Assembly (NCBI RefSeq): GCF_038002825.1
Contig: NZ_JBBODF010000001.1
Location: 5,518,001 to 5,582,000, forward strand
From: Paenibacillus sp. FSL H8-0048
GTDB lineage: Bacteria > Bacillota > Bacilli > Paenibacillales > Paenibacillaceae
Reading direction: 5' to 3'
DNA: 64,000 nucleotides
Part shown: one piece after another, positions 9,022 through 16,815 of the stretch
How the letters are laid out: each line of letters starts with the position of its first letter
Numbering within the stretch: position 1 is the stretch's first letter
The notes under the pieces: generated by a model
What the model saw: the letters and a program-made list of their open reading frames with translations, nothing else
Database searches by the model: none
What the model was told of the DNA's origin: nothing
Program-made: the position numbers and the translations under genes

Positions 9022-10194
9022 CTACTGGTTGAAATAATCGGCCACTCCCTCAGCGACTGCTTGAGCCGCCTTCCGCTGATAAGCCGCTTTGCGCACAATC
9101 GATTCATCGTACGGGTTCGACAGGAAGCCCAGCTCTACAAGGGTGGCCGGCAGCGGATTCTCCCGCAGAATATGGTAGTCGCCGAAGGAGAGGCCGTTGC
9201 TGCGCAGACCGATGCCCTCACCCAGCCGGGTCTCCACTGCCCGGGCCAGCCGCAGATCATTCTGCTGCGAATAAAAGAAGGTCAGCGTGCCGGAGACATT
9301 CTTCGGCGATGAATTATAATGAATGCTGACAAAAGCGTCCGCACCGAGCTGCCGTCCGAGCTGCACCCGCTGGGAGAGCGCAGGCTTCTGGTCCCCGCGG
9401 GTCCGGGTCATCTCCACTCTGGCTCCCTTGGCGGTTAGATAATCCCGCAGGTACAGGGAGGTCTGGAGCGTCAGATCCTTCTCCATCGTGTCATAGGTTG
9501 TCCCGAGCATGCCGGGATCGGTGCCGCCGTGGCCAGGGTCCACTATGATCAGCTTGCCCCGGATGCTGCCGGATTTCCGTACCACACTCTGAGCCTGGCT
9601 ATTCGAGCTGACCGTGCTTGCGCTGCGGACGGTTCCGCCTGACAAATACCCGGAGGATACCCAGCCGACCGTTCCTCCGGCGGTGCGGACCCGCGCCCAC
9701 TCTCCCTGCCGGAGCAGGAGGGTCACCTTGTTGCCGGATTGCAGGGAGCCGACCACCTCATAACCGGTTCCCGGCCCGCTGCGGATGCGCAGGGAAGACG
9801 CGGTCACGACAGCCGTTCCGCTGGAGGCTGAGGTAGTCTTGACCGCTGCCGTGGCCGATGCCTTGGAGGCGGTGGGGCTGGAAGAGGCACTGGTGGAGGA
9901 GCTTCCACTGGTTCGCTTCAGGTAGTAACCGGCTACCCAGCCGGAGACAGAGCCGGCCCGGACCTTGAGCCAGCCATGCTGCTCCTCAGTTACGGTAACG
10001 GTGGCTCCGGCAGCCAGAGAGCCTGTGACGGCAGCGTTCGCAGCGGGCTCACTGCGTACATTCAGGGAGCTGGCGTACACTTTGGCTGTGTAAGCAGTTG
10101 CAGCATAAGCGGTAGAAGACGGCAGGACAGGTGCCAGTATGAATGAAGTCAGCAGACAGGCTGACAGAACTGCGGTATGTATTTTTTGTCGCAT
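9022..10194 (-). CDS. N-acetylmuramoyl-L-alanine amidase with two SH3b domains
   Basis: The 390-residue protein has a signal peptide ending near ATAYTAKV, two bacterial SH3 domains (about residues 35-95 and 125-190) joined by a Ser/Thr/Ala-rich linker, and a C-terminal Amidase_3 domain (about 212-388). The zinc ligands are visible in VDPGHGG, MEKDLT and SIHYN, and the catalytic Glu in LVELGFLSNP. It should cut the bond between N-acetylmuramate and L-alanine in peptidoglycan after export, with SH3b domains holding the wall. The stop codon faces the HD-GYP gene, so the two are convergent with almost no gap. Confidence 0.93.
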   Translation of the reverse strand: MRQKIHTAVLSACLLTSFILAPVLPSSTAYAATAYTAKVYASSLNVRSEPAANAAVTGSLAAGATVTVTEEQHGWLKVRAGSVSGWVAGYYLKRTSGSSSTSASSSPTASKASATAAVKTTSASSGTAVVTASSLRIRSGPGTGYEVVGSLQSGNKVTLLLRQGEWARVRTAGGTVGWVSSGYLSGGTVRSASTVSSNSQAQSVVRKSGSIRGKLIIVDPGHGGTDPGMLGTTYDTMEKDLTLQTSLYLRDYLTAKGARVEMTRTRGDQKPALSQRVQLGRQLGADAFVSIHYNSSPKNVSGTLTFFYSQQNDLRLARAVETRLGEGIGLRSNGLSFGDYHILRENPLPATLVELGFLSNPYDESIVRKAAYQRKAAQAVAEGVADYFNQ

Positions 10195-10373
10195 ACAAAT
10201 AAAGCCCCATTTCCCCTAGAGATAACATTCTATTACCCGTTTCATCGGCAGGAGAATACCGAAAAATTAAAATTGAAGATAAATACCTACTCCAACTACC
10301 GCTAACAACGCTGATAATTACAATCCTCTTATCTTCCTCTGCAGCAGTTGAATATCGCCCGAAGCCCTATTCG

Positions 10374-10402
10374 TTGGCAGGAAATGTCTGTATAATTATT
10401 AC
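10374..10402 (+). promoter_or_regulatory. Candidate sigma-A promoter of the TIR gene
   Basis: TTGGCA (10374-10379) and TATTAC (10397-10402) are 17 bases apart and lie about 30 bases upstream of the GTG start. A perfect TATAAT at 10391-10396 lies in the same stretch but has no good -35 partner. The exact start point is not settled by sequence. Confidence 0.35.
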
Positions 10403-10433
10403 ATATTGGGGAAACAGACAAAGGAGTGCCGCC

Positions 10434-11435
10434 GTGATCAGACCTAGATTATTCATTGGTTCTTCCAGAGAATCTATCCGCTATGCCAGGGCTATCCACG
10501 AACAGCTGAAGCGGACCGCCGAGGTCCATCCGTGGTATGCCGCAGCTTTCCGGCCGAATGAATACACCATGGAAGCGCTGGAGCGGAATCTGGATATCAG
10601 CGATTTTGCCGTCTTTGTGTTCTCGCCGGATGATGTAGCCCGGATTAGGGGTAAATATTATTATGTGACCCGGGACAACACCCAGTTCGAAATGGGCCTG
10701 TTCTGGGCAAGGCTGCGGCGCGGCCGGGTCTTCTGCCTGCTGCCGGATCAGGTGCCCGCCCGCGGTGATCTGATCCCGGGTGAGAATGTGGAAGAGTATC
10801 ATTTGCTGTCGGATCTGTCGGGACTAACTCCGCTGGAATATGAGTGGCAGCATGACAATGTTACAGCGGCGGTGGATGTGAGCTGCGGCAAGATCATCGA
10901 CAGTATTCAGGCACAAGGGATGTACCACGACCCGGCTGTAGAGCTGTTGCAGCTTCGGGCAGAGCTTAGGCGAAAAGAAAGTATCCTTCACTTCTTTTGG
11001 CAATATAATAATAATGTAACGCCGCCGCAGGCAGGCGAGAAATATCAGGCACTGAGCGAAGCTGTCCGCAATTCCTTCCTGCCCCCGGAGGATTGCCGGG
11101 TCATCGGAGCGGCCATGTGGCGGGCCGAAGCGGAAACGGCCCTGAAGCAGGTCGGCGGCAATGTGGGACGCGGGCAGATGTATCCGTTCTCCGCCTTCGA
11201 GGACGGGAGTGTGAAGCCGGGGGTGCTGGATGCTTTTTTGGCAAAAGAATGGACTTTTTTACAGCGTACGGAAGTTGCGGAGGTATATATCCTATGCTAT
11301 CCTTTAGGTAAGAACCATGTGCTGTCCGTGCACTTCTCAGGAAGTCAGGGATTATCGGCAGAGGATATTACAGCAGTCGTGGCCTATAACCGGGATTTGT
11401 TCCGCACCGTCAATCATTTAGTGGGAGGGGACTAA
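10434..11435 (+). CDS. TIR-like (CAP12/Pycsar-effector class) protein with C-terminal sensor-like domain
   Basis: The GTG at 10434 is chosen because AGGAG lies seven bases upstream; the frame is open further upstream without a ribosome site. The 333-residue product has an N-terminal TIR-like domain (residues 4-150) of the predicted nucleotide-binding type: RLFIGSSRES (5-14), SPDD (64-67) and RDNTQFEMGLF (80-90). Glu86 sits where the family carries its catalytic NAD-cleaving Glu. Residues ~180-330 form a soluble mixed alpha/beta region that looks GAF-like, which is inference. Related domains are NADase effectors in Pycsar and CBASS defence. No cyclase gene is nearby. Five bases downstream is a small basic protein gene, probably translationally coupled. 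Confidence 0.75.
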   Translation: MIRPRLFIGSSRESIRYARAIHEQLKRTAEVHPWYAAAFRPNEYTMEALERNLDISDFAVFVFSPDDVARIRGKYYYVTRDNTQFEMGLFWARLRRGRVFCLLPDQVPARGDLIPGENVEEYHLLSDLSGLTPLEYEWQHDNVTAAVDVSCGKIIDSIQAQGMYHDPAVELLQLRAELRRKESILHFFWQYNNNVTPPQAGEKYQALSEAVRNSFLPPEDCRVIGAAMWRAEAETALKQVGGNVGRGQMYPFSAFEDGSVKPGVLDAFLAKEWTFLQRTEVAEVYILCYPLGKNHVLSVHFSGSQGLSAEDITAVVAYNRDLFRTVNHLVGGD

Positions 11436-11439
11436 CAGG

Positions 11440-11667
11440 ATGAAGAATATGAAGAATGCCGTTAGTGTATCCAGTACTGTCCGCCGGTCTGCAAGCGGTG
11501 ACGGCAACAGCGCGGGAGGCAAAGGCCGCACAAGACGCAAATCCGGCCCCAAGCTTACGCCCTCAGCGTCAAGCGTGTATTTGGCACCATCCGTGGAGGG
11601 TGGCGACGACGAGTACAAGAAGCTGATCAGCGGTAAAGTGGATAATAACAAGCCATCATTTGCCTGA
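11440..11667 (+). CDS. Small basic protein coupled to the TIR gene, function unknown
   Basis: The 75-residue product starts at an ATG nine bases after a GGGAGGGG that lies in the end of the TIR gene; the gap between the genes is four bases. The first ~45 residues are Ser/Gly/Arg/Lys-rich (KGRTRRKSGPKLTPSAS) and likely disordered; the tail is mixed charged (DDEYKKLISGKVDN). No family is recognised. The tight linkage and the shared terminator just downstream suggest co-expression with the TIR protein. It could be a ligand, inhibitor or nucleic-acid-binding partner, but nothing in the sequence decides this. Confidence 0.6.
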   Translation: MKNMKNAVSVSSTVRRSASGDGNSAGGKGRTRRKSGPKLTPSASSVYLAPSVEGGDDEYKKLISGKVDNNKPSFA

Positions 11668-11695
11668 ACATTGGCTAAATCATATTATTGAACAG

Positions 11696-11725
11696 GTCCC
11701 CAGCGATTGCTGGGGGCTTTTTTTG
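11696..11725 (+). terminator. Rho-independent terminator
   Basis: CCCCAGC-GATT-GCTGGGG is followed by a run of seven T. It closes the two-gene TIR unit. Confidence 0.9.
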
Positions 11726-11945
11726 TATTTTGAACGAATGGTGGAACGAAGAACGAATGAAGGAACGAACGGCCGCCGCCACTTAGGTTAGAAGCTCTCC
11801 TGATGCGCCTGCTCACTCACATCCGTGGCTTTCTCCGTCTGCCGGGTCTTGAATTTAAACTAATATAAGAATTAGGGTGATTCTGTGGACTCTGCTGGAA
11901 GCGGGCCGAGTGCTGCGGCGGGGATTAGAGGGGATGGGGATGGGG

Positions 11946-12006
11946 ATAGGGAAAGTGAGAGTGAGAGTGAGAGTGAGAGGGAGAGGGAGAGGGAGAGGGA
12001 GAGGGA
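11946..12006. repeat. GA-rich microsatellite
   Basis: About four GTGAGA hexamers run into about five GGAGAG hexamers directly ahead of a 51-bp tandem array. Slippage-prone; copy number probably varies between strains. No gene is near enough for a clear phase-variation role. Confidence 0.8.
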
Positions 12007-12258
12007 TAAGTCCCTTTGGTGGCGCTTAAAAGTGGGCTGGACGGGGAAATGAGAGGGATAAATCCCCTTGGTGGTGCTGAAAGTGGGCCGGATGGGGAAA
12101 TGAGAGGGATAAATCCCCTTGGTGACGCTGAAAAGTGGGCCAGATGAGAAAATGAGAGGGATAAATCCCCTTGATGGAGCTGAAAAGTGGGCCGGATGGG
12201 GAAATGAGAGGGATAAATCCCCTTGATGGTGCTGAAAGTAGGTCGGATGAGGAGTGCA
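12001..12258. repeat. Tandem array of 51-52 bp, about five units (GGGATAAATCCC type)
   Basis: Units begin at about 12001, 12053, 12104, 12156 and 12208, giving steps of 52, 51, 52 and 52. Each carries a GGGAT-AA-ATCCC palindrome (GGGATAAGTCCC in the first) followed by a block like GCTGAAAGTGGGCCGGATG. Mixed 51/52 spacing argues against coding. The gap 11726-12466 holds this, the GA tract and the next array, and no gene. Confidence 0.85.
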
Positions 12259-12259
12259 A

Positions 12260-12437
12260 GTTGGTTAAATGAGCAAATCAGGAGCACAAGTACACCTGAA
12301 TCAAGGAAAAGTTAGTTAGATGAGCAAATCAGGAGCACAAGTGCCCCTGAATCGAGTAAAAGTTAGTTAAACGAGCAAATCAGGAGCACAAGTGCACCTG
12401 ATTCAAGTAGCTGTTAGTTAAATGAGCCAATCAGTTA
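12260..12437. repeat. Tandem array of 51 bp, 3.5 units (GAGCACAAGTGC type)
   Basis: Units start at 12260, 12311, 12362 and 12413 (partial), exactly 51 bases apart. Each full unit contains the near-palindrome CAGGAGCAC-AA-GTGCACCTG with small variations. The sequence is unrelated to the array directly upstream apart from the period and the presence of a palindrome. Confidence 0.85.
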
Positions 12438-12466
12438 GGCGGCACCCCATCCCGCGCAATAGTCCC

Positions 12467-13663
12467 CTATTGCGCGGAGGCAATTCCGCGCGGGTTCTTC
12501 GCAAGCTCGCGGCGCACCACCGGGGCGACCTCGGTGGCGAGCAGTTCAATGGCGGCGGCTACCTTGGGGTAGGGGAGGCCGCCGATGTCGAGTTGGGTCA
12601 TGAAGCGGTTATGGCCGAACAGCTCATGCTGATAGAGAATCTTCTCGATAATCTGTTGCGGGCTGCCCACGGCCAGGGTGTTGTCCGGGGAGGTGAACCT
12701 GCCGAATTCGCTGCGGGAGATCCGGTACTCCTGACCGGGGCGCGGGCTGATGCTGTTACGGTAGCTGTAGTAATAAGGATAATACTCATCCAGTGCCTGC
12801 TGAGAGGTCTTGGCAATGTAGCCATGGCTGGTGATGGCGATCTTCAGGTCCTCCGGCTGGTGGCCGGCGGCGGCCCCGGCGCGGCGGTAGGTGCCGGCCA
12901 GGTTCTGGAACGGCTCCGGGCTGCCGCTCAGGATCGCGATCGCCATGCCGATGCCAAGGGCCCCGGCCTTCGCTGCGCTCTCGGCCGAGCCGCCGATGCC
13001 GACCCAGAGCGGCAGCTTCTGCTGGAGCGGACGCGGAGCAATCTCGGCGTTATGCAGCGGGGAGCGGAATTTGCCCTGCCAGTTCATGACCTCATGCTGG
13101 TTCAGGGTGAGCAGCAGATCGAGATTCTCGCTGAATAGCTGCTTGTAATCCTCCAGCTCGTAGCCGAATAGCGGGAACGATTCCAGAAAAGCGCCGCGCC
13201 CGGCAATAATCTCAGCCCGCCCGTCCGACAGCAGGTCCAGGGTGGCGAAATCCTCGAAAACCCGCACGGGATCAATGGTGCTTAGCACGGTCGTGGCGCT
13301 GGTGAGCTTGATCCGCTGTGTAACCTGGGCAATGGCCGCTAGGACAACGGGCACCGAAGAGATCACGAAATCCAGCCGGTGATGCTCCCCGACGCCGAAC
13401 ACATCCAGCCCGGCCTCATCGGCCAGCTTCGCGGCGGCAATCACTTCCTTCAGGCGCTGGGCGGGGCTGATACGTTGTCCGGTATGGCAATCGGTGACGA
13501 TATCGCCCAATGTATAAATGCCGAATTCAAACTCCGGCAGGCTTGCTTCTTTGGCTTTCGTATTCGCTTGTATATCCGCTTGCGCATCCGCTTCTATATT
13601 CGCTTGAGTATTTAGTTGCTCATTAGCTTGTGTATTTCCTTCATTGTTCCCTTGATCATTCAT
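12467..13663 (-). CDS. LLM-class flavin-dependent oxidoreductase
   Basis: The 398-residue protein has the bacterial luciferase-like fold signature: FGIYTLGD at the barrel start, FGVGEHHRLDF, LTSATTVLSTIDPVRVFEDFATLDLLSDGRAEIIAGRG and LWVGIGGS. Family members use reduced FMN, often as monooxygenases in sulfur or xenobiotic metabolism. Before the barrel lies an unusual ~45-residue Asn/Gln/Ala tail of degenerate repeats (NTQANIEADAQADIQANTKAK), probably disordered; the ATG at 13663 with AAGGGG upstream supports it being translated. The gene is divergent from an ABC, flavoprotein and ferredoxin operon, which hints at a shared sulfur-compound role. Substrate is not evident. Confidence 0.88.
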   Translation of the reverse strand: MNDQGNNEGNTQANEQLNTQANIEADAQADIQANTKAKEASLPEFEFGIYTLGDIVTDCHTGQRISPAQRLKEVIAAAKLADEAGLDVFGVGEHHRLDFVISSVPVVLAAIAQVTQRIKLTSATTVLSTIDPVRVFEDFATLDLLSDGRAEIIAGRGAFLESFPLFGYELEDYKQLFSENLDLLLTLNQHEVMNWQGKFRSPLHNAEIAPRPLQQKLPLWVGIGGSAESAAKAGALGIGMAIAILSGSPEPFQNLAGTYRRAGAAAGHQPEDLKIAITSHGYIAKTSQQALDEYYPYYYSYRNSISPRPGQEYRISRSEFGRFTSPDNTLAVGSPQQIIEKILYQHELFGHNRFMTQLDIGGLPYPKVAAAIELLATEVAPVVRRELAKNPRGIASAQ

Positions 13664-13741
13664 GGTACAGACCCCTTATCATCCATAATAGTGAGCAGCA
13701 GTTATCTTGTAAGCTTGTCCGTTAATGCAAAGATATAGCCC

Positions 13742-13777
13742 AGTATAACACATATACTTACTAATTGTAAGTATATG
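13742..13777 (-). promoter_or_regulatory. Promoter overlapped by a perfect operator palindrome
   Basis: On the minus strand TTACAA (13770-13765) and TATACT (13747-13742) are 17 bases apart, forming a promoter for the flavin oxidoreductase gene. A perfect 11-bp inverted repeat, CATATACTTAC-N5-GTAAGTATATG (13751-13777), covers the -35 and most of the spacer, as expected for a repressor site. The ACTTAC/GTAAGT half-sites resemble HxlR-family operators, but no such regulator gene is in the window. Confidence 0.6.
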
Positions 13778-14080
13778 AGTGGAAGTTTGCGAACTTATTA
13801 ACATTTGCTGTTTCATCGTGGCTGCTTCCTAGTTACTGTTTCATAGTTTTAGAAGAATGTCAGTACTAAATCAAATTAATCCGCCCGGATATTGTGTATT
13901 TTTATTGACAGATCACCTGGGGGGTGATATTTTAAATTTACAAATTCCAATCAACTTACTTTGGATTATAATTTGCCGACTGTACATACAGAGGTGCCTG
14001 CGTGATTGCTGCGCGAGGTTCTTCTGTTTTTTTGTTGAAAGATAAGAATTTATATGCTTCTCGCTATAACTATTCTTATC

Positions 14081-14136
14081 TTTCTCGCTGAAACGGTACC
14101 GTCCTTTTAAAAGGACGGAAAAGCCGTTTCCACTTG
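14081..14136. repeat. Palindromic dispersed element, copy 1
   Basis: GAAACGG-TA-CCGTCCTT-loop-AAGGACGG-AAAAG-CCGTTTC forms a 15-bp stem with an uneven internal loop and constant flanks (TTTCTCGCT and CACTTG). It lies 33 bases upstream of the ABC ATPase gene. A near-identical copy is at 53340-53394. There is no T run, so it is not a standard terminator. A 9-bp inverted repeat (GATAAGAAT, 14041-14049, with ATTCTTATC, 14072-14080) precedes it. Confidence 0.75.
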
Positions 14137-14168
14137 CTAAGGGAATTCAGCCAGAAGGAGGAGCAGAT

Positions 14169-14945
14169 ATGGGCGAGGCTTTGTTGTCTATCACAGAACT
14201 GAATAAGCACTTTGGTACCGCCGGGGGCCTGGTGCATGCGCTGGAGGATGTGGAGCTGGAGGTGCAGGAGGGTGAGTTCATTACGGTGATTGGACCCAGC
14301 GGCTGCGGCAAAAGCACCCTGCTGCGCATCATCGCCGGTCTGGATACCGGCTATACGGGCAGTGTTACTTTGGAGGGGGCAGCGATCAGCGGGCCGGGAA
14401 TCGATAAGGGGTTTATTTTTCAGGAGCACCGCTTGTTTCCCTGGCTTACGGTAGAGAAGAATATTGCCTCGGATCTGCCGCTGGGCAGGCCGGATATCCG
14501 GCAGCGGGTAGATGAGCTGATTGAGCTGGTGAAGCTTGGCGGCTTCGAGAAATCCTATCCCCGCGAGCTGTCGGGAGGGATGGCCCAGCGGGTAGCGATT
14601 GCCCGGGCGCTGCTGCGCAGTCCCAAGGTTCTGCTGCTGGATGAGCCCTTTGGTGCGCTGGATGCTTTTACCCGGGCGCATATGCAGGCGGTGCTGCTCG
14701 ACATTTGGCGGCGTAACCGGACAACGATGATTTTTGTGACACATGATATTGATGAAGCCGTGTTCCTGGGCAACCGGGTGGTCATTCTGGAGCCCCGTCC
14801 CGGGCGAATCCGCAAAATCGTTCCCATTGACCTGCCGTATCCGCGCACCAAAACTACAACCTCCTTTCAGGAGCTGCGGCTCAAGGTCTTGAATTACTTC
14901 GAGAAGGTGGATGAGCTGGAGCTGAAGGACGGGGCTGGAATATAA
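14169..14945 (+). CDS. NitT/TauT-family ABC transporter ATP-binding protein (SsuB-like)
   Basis: The 258-residue ATPase has Walker A (GPSGCGKST), Q-loop (FQEHRLFPW), ABC signature (LSGGMAQR), Walker B (VLLLDEPFGALD) and the switch His (VTHDIDEAV). The EPRPGRI tail region is typical of the nitrate/sulfonate/taurine importer class. GAAGGAGGAGC lies just upstream of the ATG. It starts a six-gene run (to 19873) that also encodes two permeases, a flavoprotein, a ferredoxin and a binding protein. It powers uptake of a small anion, probably a sulfonate; the substrate is inferred only from family. Confidence 0.93.
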   Translation: MGEALLSITELNKHFGTAGGLVHALEDVELEVQEGEFITVIGPSGCGKSTLLRIIAGLDTGYTGSVTLEGAAISGPGIDKGFIFQEHRLFPWLTVEKNIASDLPLGRPDIRQRVDELIELVKLGGFEKSYPRELSGGMAQRVAIARALLRSPKVLLLDEPFGALDAFTRAHMQAVLLDIWRRNRTTMIFVTHDIDEAVFLGNRVVILEPRPGRIRKIVPIDLPYPRTKTTTSFQELRLKVLNYFEKVDELELKDGAGI

Positions 14946-15041
14946 AGTAAACCAGATGCTTATTGTGGTAAGGCTAAGCGCTGATTTATATCTGACTTAA
15001 TCCATACGAATATATTAATTCATTCAGAAGGAGGGACAGCC

Positions 15042-15863
15042 ATGGCTCAAAGAACTGCAGCAGCAGGAAATGCCGGAAGAACCGGACGGTCTGATGGACC
15101 CGGAAAAGTGGTCATTGCCGGTCTGGGGCTGCTGCTTCCGGCAGGAGTGCTGATCCTGTGGCAGATGCTGGGCCATTACGGAGTGATCTCGGAGATGCTG
15201 TTCCCGACGCCTTATACGATTGCCCAGTCCTTCATTACGCTGGCGTCTGCCGGGGATTTATGGAGCAACCTGAGAATCAGTGCCCTGCGGGCATTGTCAG
15301 GCTTTCTGCTTGGCGGCGGGCTCGGCCTGTTCTTTGGCATACTGGTCGGATTATTCCGCCGGTCGGAGAAGCTGCTGGACCCCTCGCTGCAAATGATCCG
15401 GATGATTCCGAGCCTTGCCGTAGTGCCGCTGTTCATTCTCTGGTTCGGCATCGGCGAAGAATCCAAGGTGCTGCTGATTGCCAAAGGCGCGTTTTTCCCG
15501 GTCTATATCAATACCTTTATCGGTATACGCGGGACGGATAACAAGCTGTTTGAGGTAGCCAGAGTCCTTGGCTTCAGCAGAGGGAAGCAGATTGTACGGC
15601 TGGTGCTGCCTGCGGCGGTACCGAATATTATGCTCGGGGTGCGTTTGTCGCTGGGACTCTCCTGGCTGGGACTGGTGGTCGCGGAGCTTATTGCTTCTAC
15701 CTCGGGGATCGGCTACATGATGTCAGATGCCCGCCAGTTCGCTGATACGCCGGTTGTATTTGTCGGAATTATTATATTTGCCGCTGTCGGGCTGCTGAGT
15801 GACACGATTGTCCGCCTGGTTGAACAGCGTCTGCTCCGGTGGCGGGACAGTTATCAGGGATAG
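15042..15863 (+). CDS. NitT/TauT-family ABC transporter permease (SsuC-like), first of two
   Basis: The 273-residue membrane protein has about six helices and the permease loop FEVARVLGFSRGKQIVRLVLP near residues 170-190, which contacts the ATPase. GAAGGAGG upstream supports the ATG at 15042. A second permease, similar but longer, follows 15 bases downstream, so the transporter probably works as a heterodimer; most SsuC/TauC systems use a single permease. The two proteins share closely similar C-terminal halves ending in RWRDSYQG / YWRDSYQG, a sign of tandem duplication. Confidence 0.92.
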   Translation: MAQRTAAAGNAGRTGRSDGPGKVVIAGLGLLLPAGVLILWQMLGHYGVISEMLFPTPYTIAQSFITLASAGDLWSNLRISALRALSGFLLGGGLGLFFGILVGLFRRSEKLLDPSLQMIRMIPSLAVVPLFILWFGIGEESKVLLIAKGAFFPVYINTFIGIRGTDNKLFEVARVLGFSRGKQIVRLVLPAAVPNIMLGVRLSLGLSWLGLVVAELIASTSGIGYMMSDARQFADTPVVFVGIIIFAAVGLLSDTIVRLVEQRLLRWRDSYQG

Positions 15864-15878
15864 GAGGGGAAGCGTAGC

Positions 15879-16766
15879 ATGAGTGAAGGGATCGAAGCCA
15901 TAATCAAGACAGCCAAGGGGGTAAGGGAAGCCCGTGATTATAGCGGAACTGCTTCAATTACTGCGTCTAACAACAAGAGAGAGACAGAATCTGTAGTCTG
16001 GAAAAATCTTCTGTATGACTGGGGCACCGGGGCAGCCATTCCCGCAGCAGTACTAGCCATATGGCAGCTTGGCGGGAGCACAGGCTGGATCTCGCCGGAG
16101 TTCCTTCCGGCACCGCTGACGATTCTCTCCGCATTTGCGGATCTGGCCGTTAAGGGGGAGCTTATCCACCATCTGGGCGTCAGCATCGGTCGGGCGGGCC
16201 TCGGGTTCCTGATTGGAGGAATTCTCGGCCTGCTGCTGGGGACATTGACCGGCCTGTTACGCAGCGCAGCCTATCTGCTGGACCCCAGTATACAGATTCT
16301 GCGTCTGGTTCCGCATCTGGCCATAGCCCCGCTAATTATTCTGTGGTTTGGCTTCGGGGAGATTTCTAAGGTGGTGATTATCATGAGCGGCTCCTTCTTC
16401 CCGCTCTATGTTAATACCTTCATGGGCATCCGGGGAGTGGACAACAAGCTGTTCGAAGTGGCCCGGGTGCTCGGCTTCAGTCCGCTGCAGAAGCTGCGGC
16501 GGCTGATCCTGCCGGCTGCGCTGCCCGGCATTCTCCTGGGCCTGCGCTTATCGATGGCGGTGGCCTGGATCGGTCTGGTGGTTGCTGAACTGATCGGATC
16601 ACAGTCCGGGGTTGGCTTTCTCATTAATGAAGCGAAGCAGAATTCCAATACGGCAGTTATATTTGTCGGGATACTTATTTTCGCCGTGGTCGGCAAGCTA
16701 ATCGATTCGCTATTCCGCGTCATTGAACGCAGATTCCTGTACTGGCGGGACAGCTATCAAGGGTAA
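15879..16766 (+). CDS. NitT/TauT-family ABC transporter permease (SsuC-like), second of two
   Basis: The 295-residue protein resembles the permease just upstream across its full membrane region, including the loop FEVARVLGFSPLQKLRRLILP and the ending YWRDSYQG. It has an extra N-terminal segment of about 45 residues that is polar and without a signal peptide. A ribosome site (GGAGGGGAAG) sits in the 15-base gap. The paralogous pair suggests a heterodimeric channel specialised for this operon's substrate. Confidence 0.92.
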   Translation: MSEGIEAIIKTAKGVREARDYSGTASITASNNKRETESVVWKNLLYDWGTGAAIPAAVLAIWQLGGSTGWISPEFLPAPLTILSAFADLAVKGELIHHLGVSIGRAGLGFLIGGILGLLLGTLTGLLRSAAYLLDPSIQILRLVPHLAIAPLIILWFGFGEISKVVIIMSGSFFPLYVNTFMGIRGVDNKLFEVARVLGFSPLQKLRRLILPAALPGILLGLRLSMAVAWIGLVVAELIGSQSGVGFLINEAKQNSNTAVIFVGILIFAVVGKLIDSLFRVIERRFLYWRDSYQG

Positions 16767-16815
16767 AGACGGGTTATTGCAACGCTAACGCTAATGAAAC
16801 CAAGGGGGCAACAAC

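Noticed and set aside
11925..12287. Minus-strand frames encoding 17-residue repeats such as GFIPLISPSGPL
   Set aside because: Result of the 51-bp tandem array; 52-bp units break the frame and there is no ribosome site.
13857..14045. 62-codon frame upstream of the ABC operon
   Set aside because: No ribosome site, AT-rich promoter-like DNA, no domain.
14081..14136. Rho-independent terminator
   Set aside because: Strong stem but no T run on either strand, and it lies upstream of an operon rather than after a gene.
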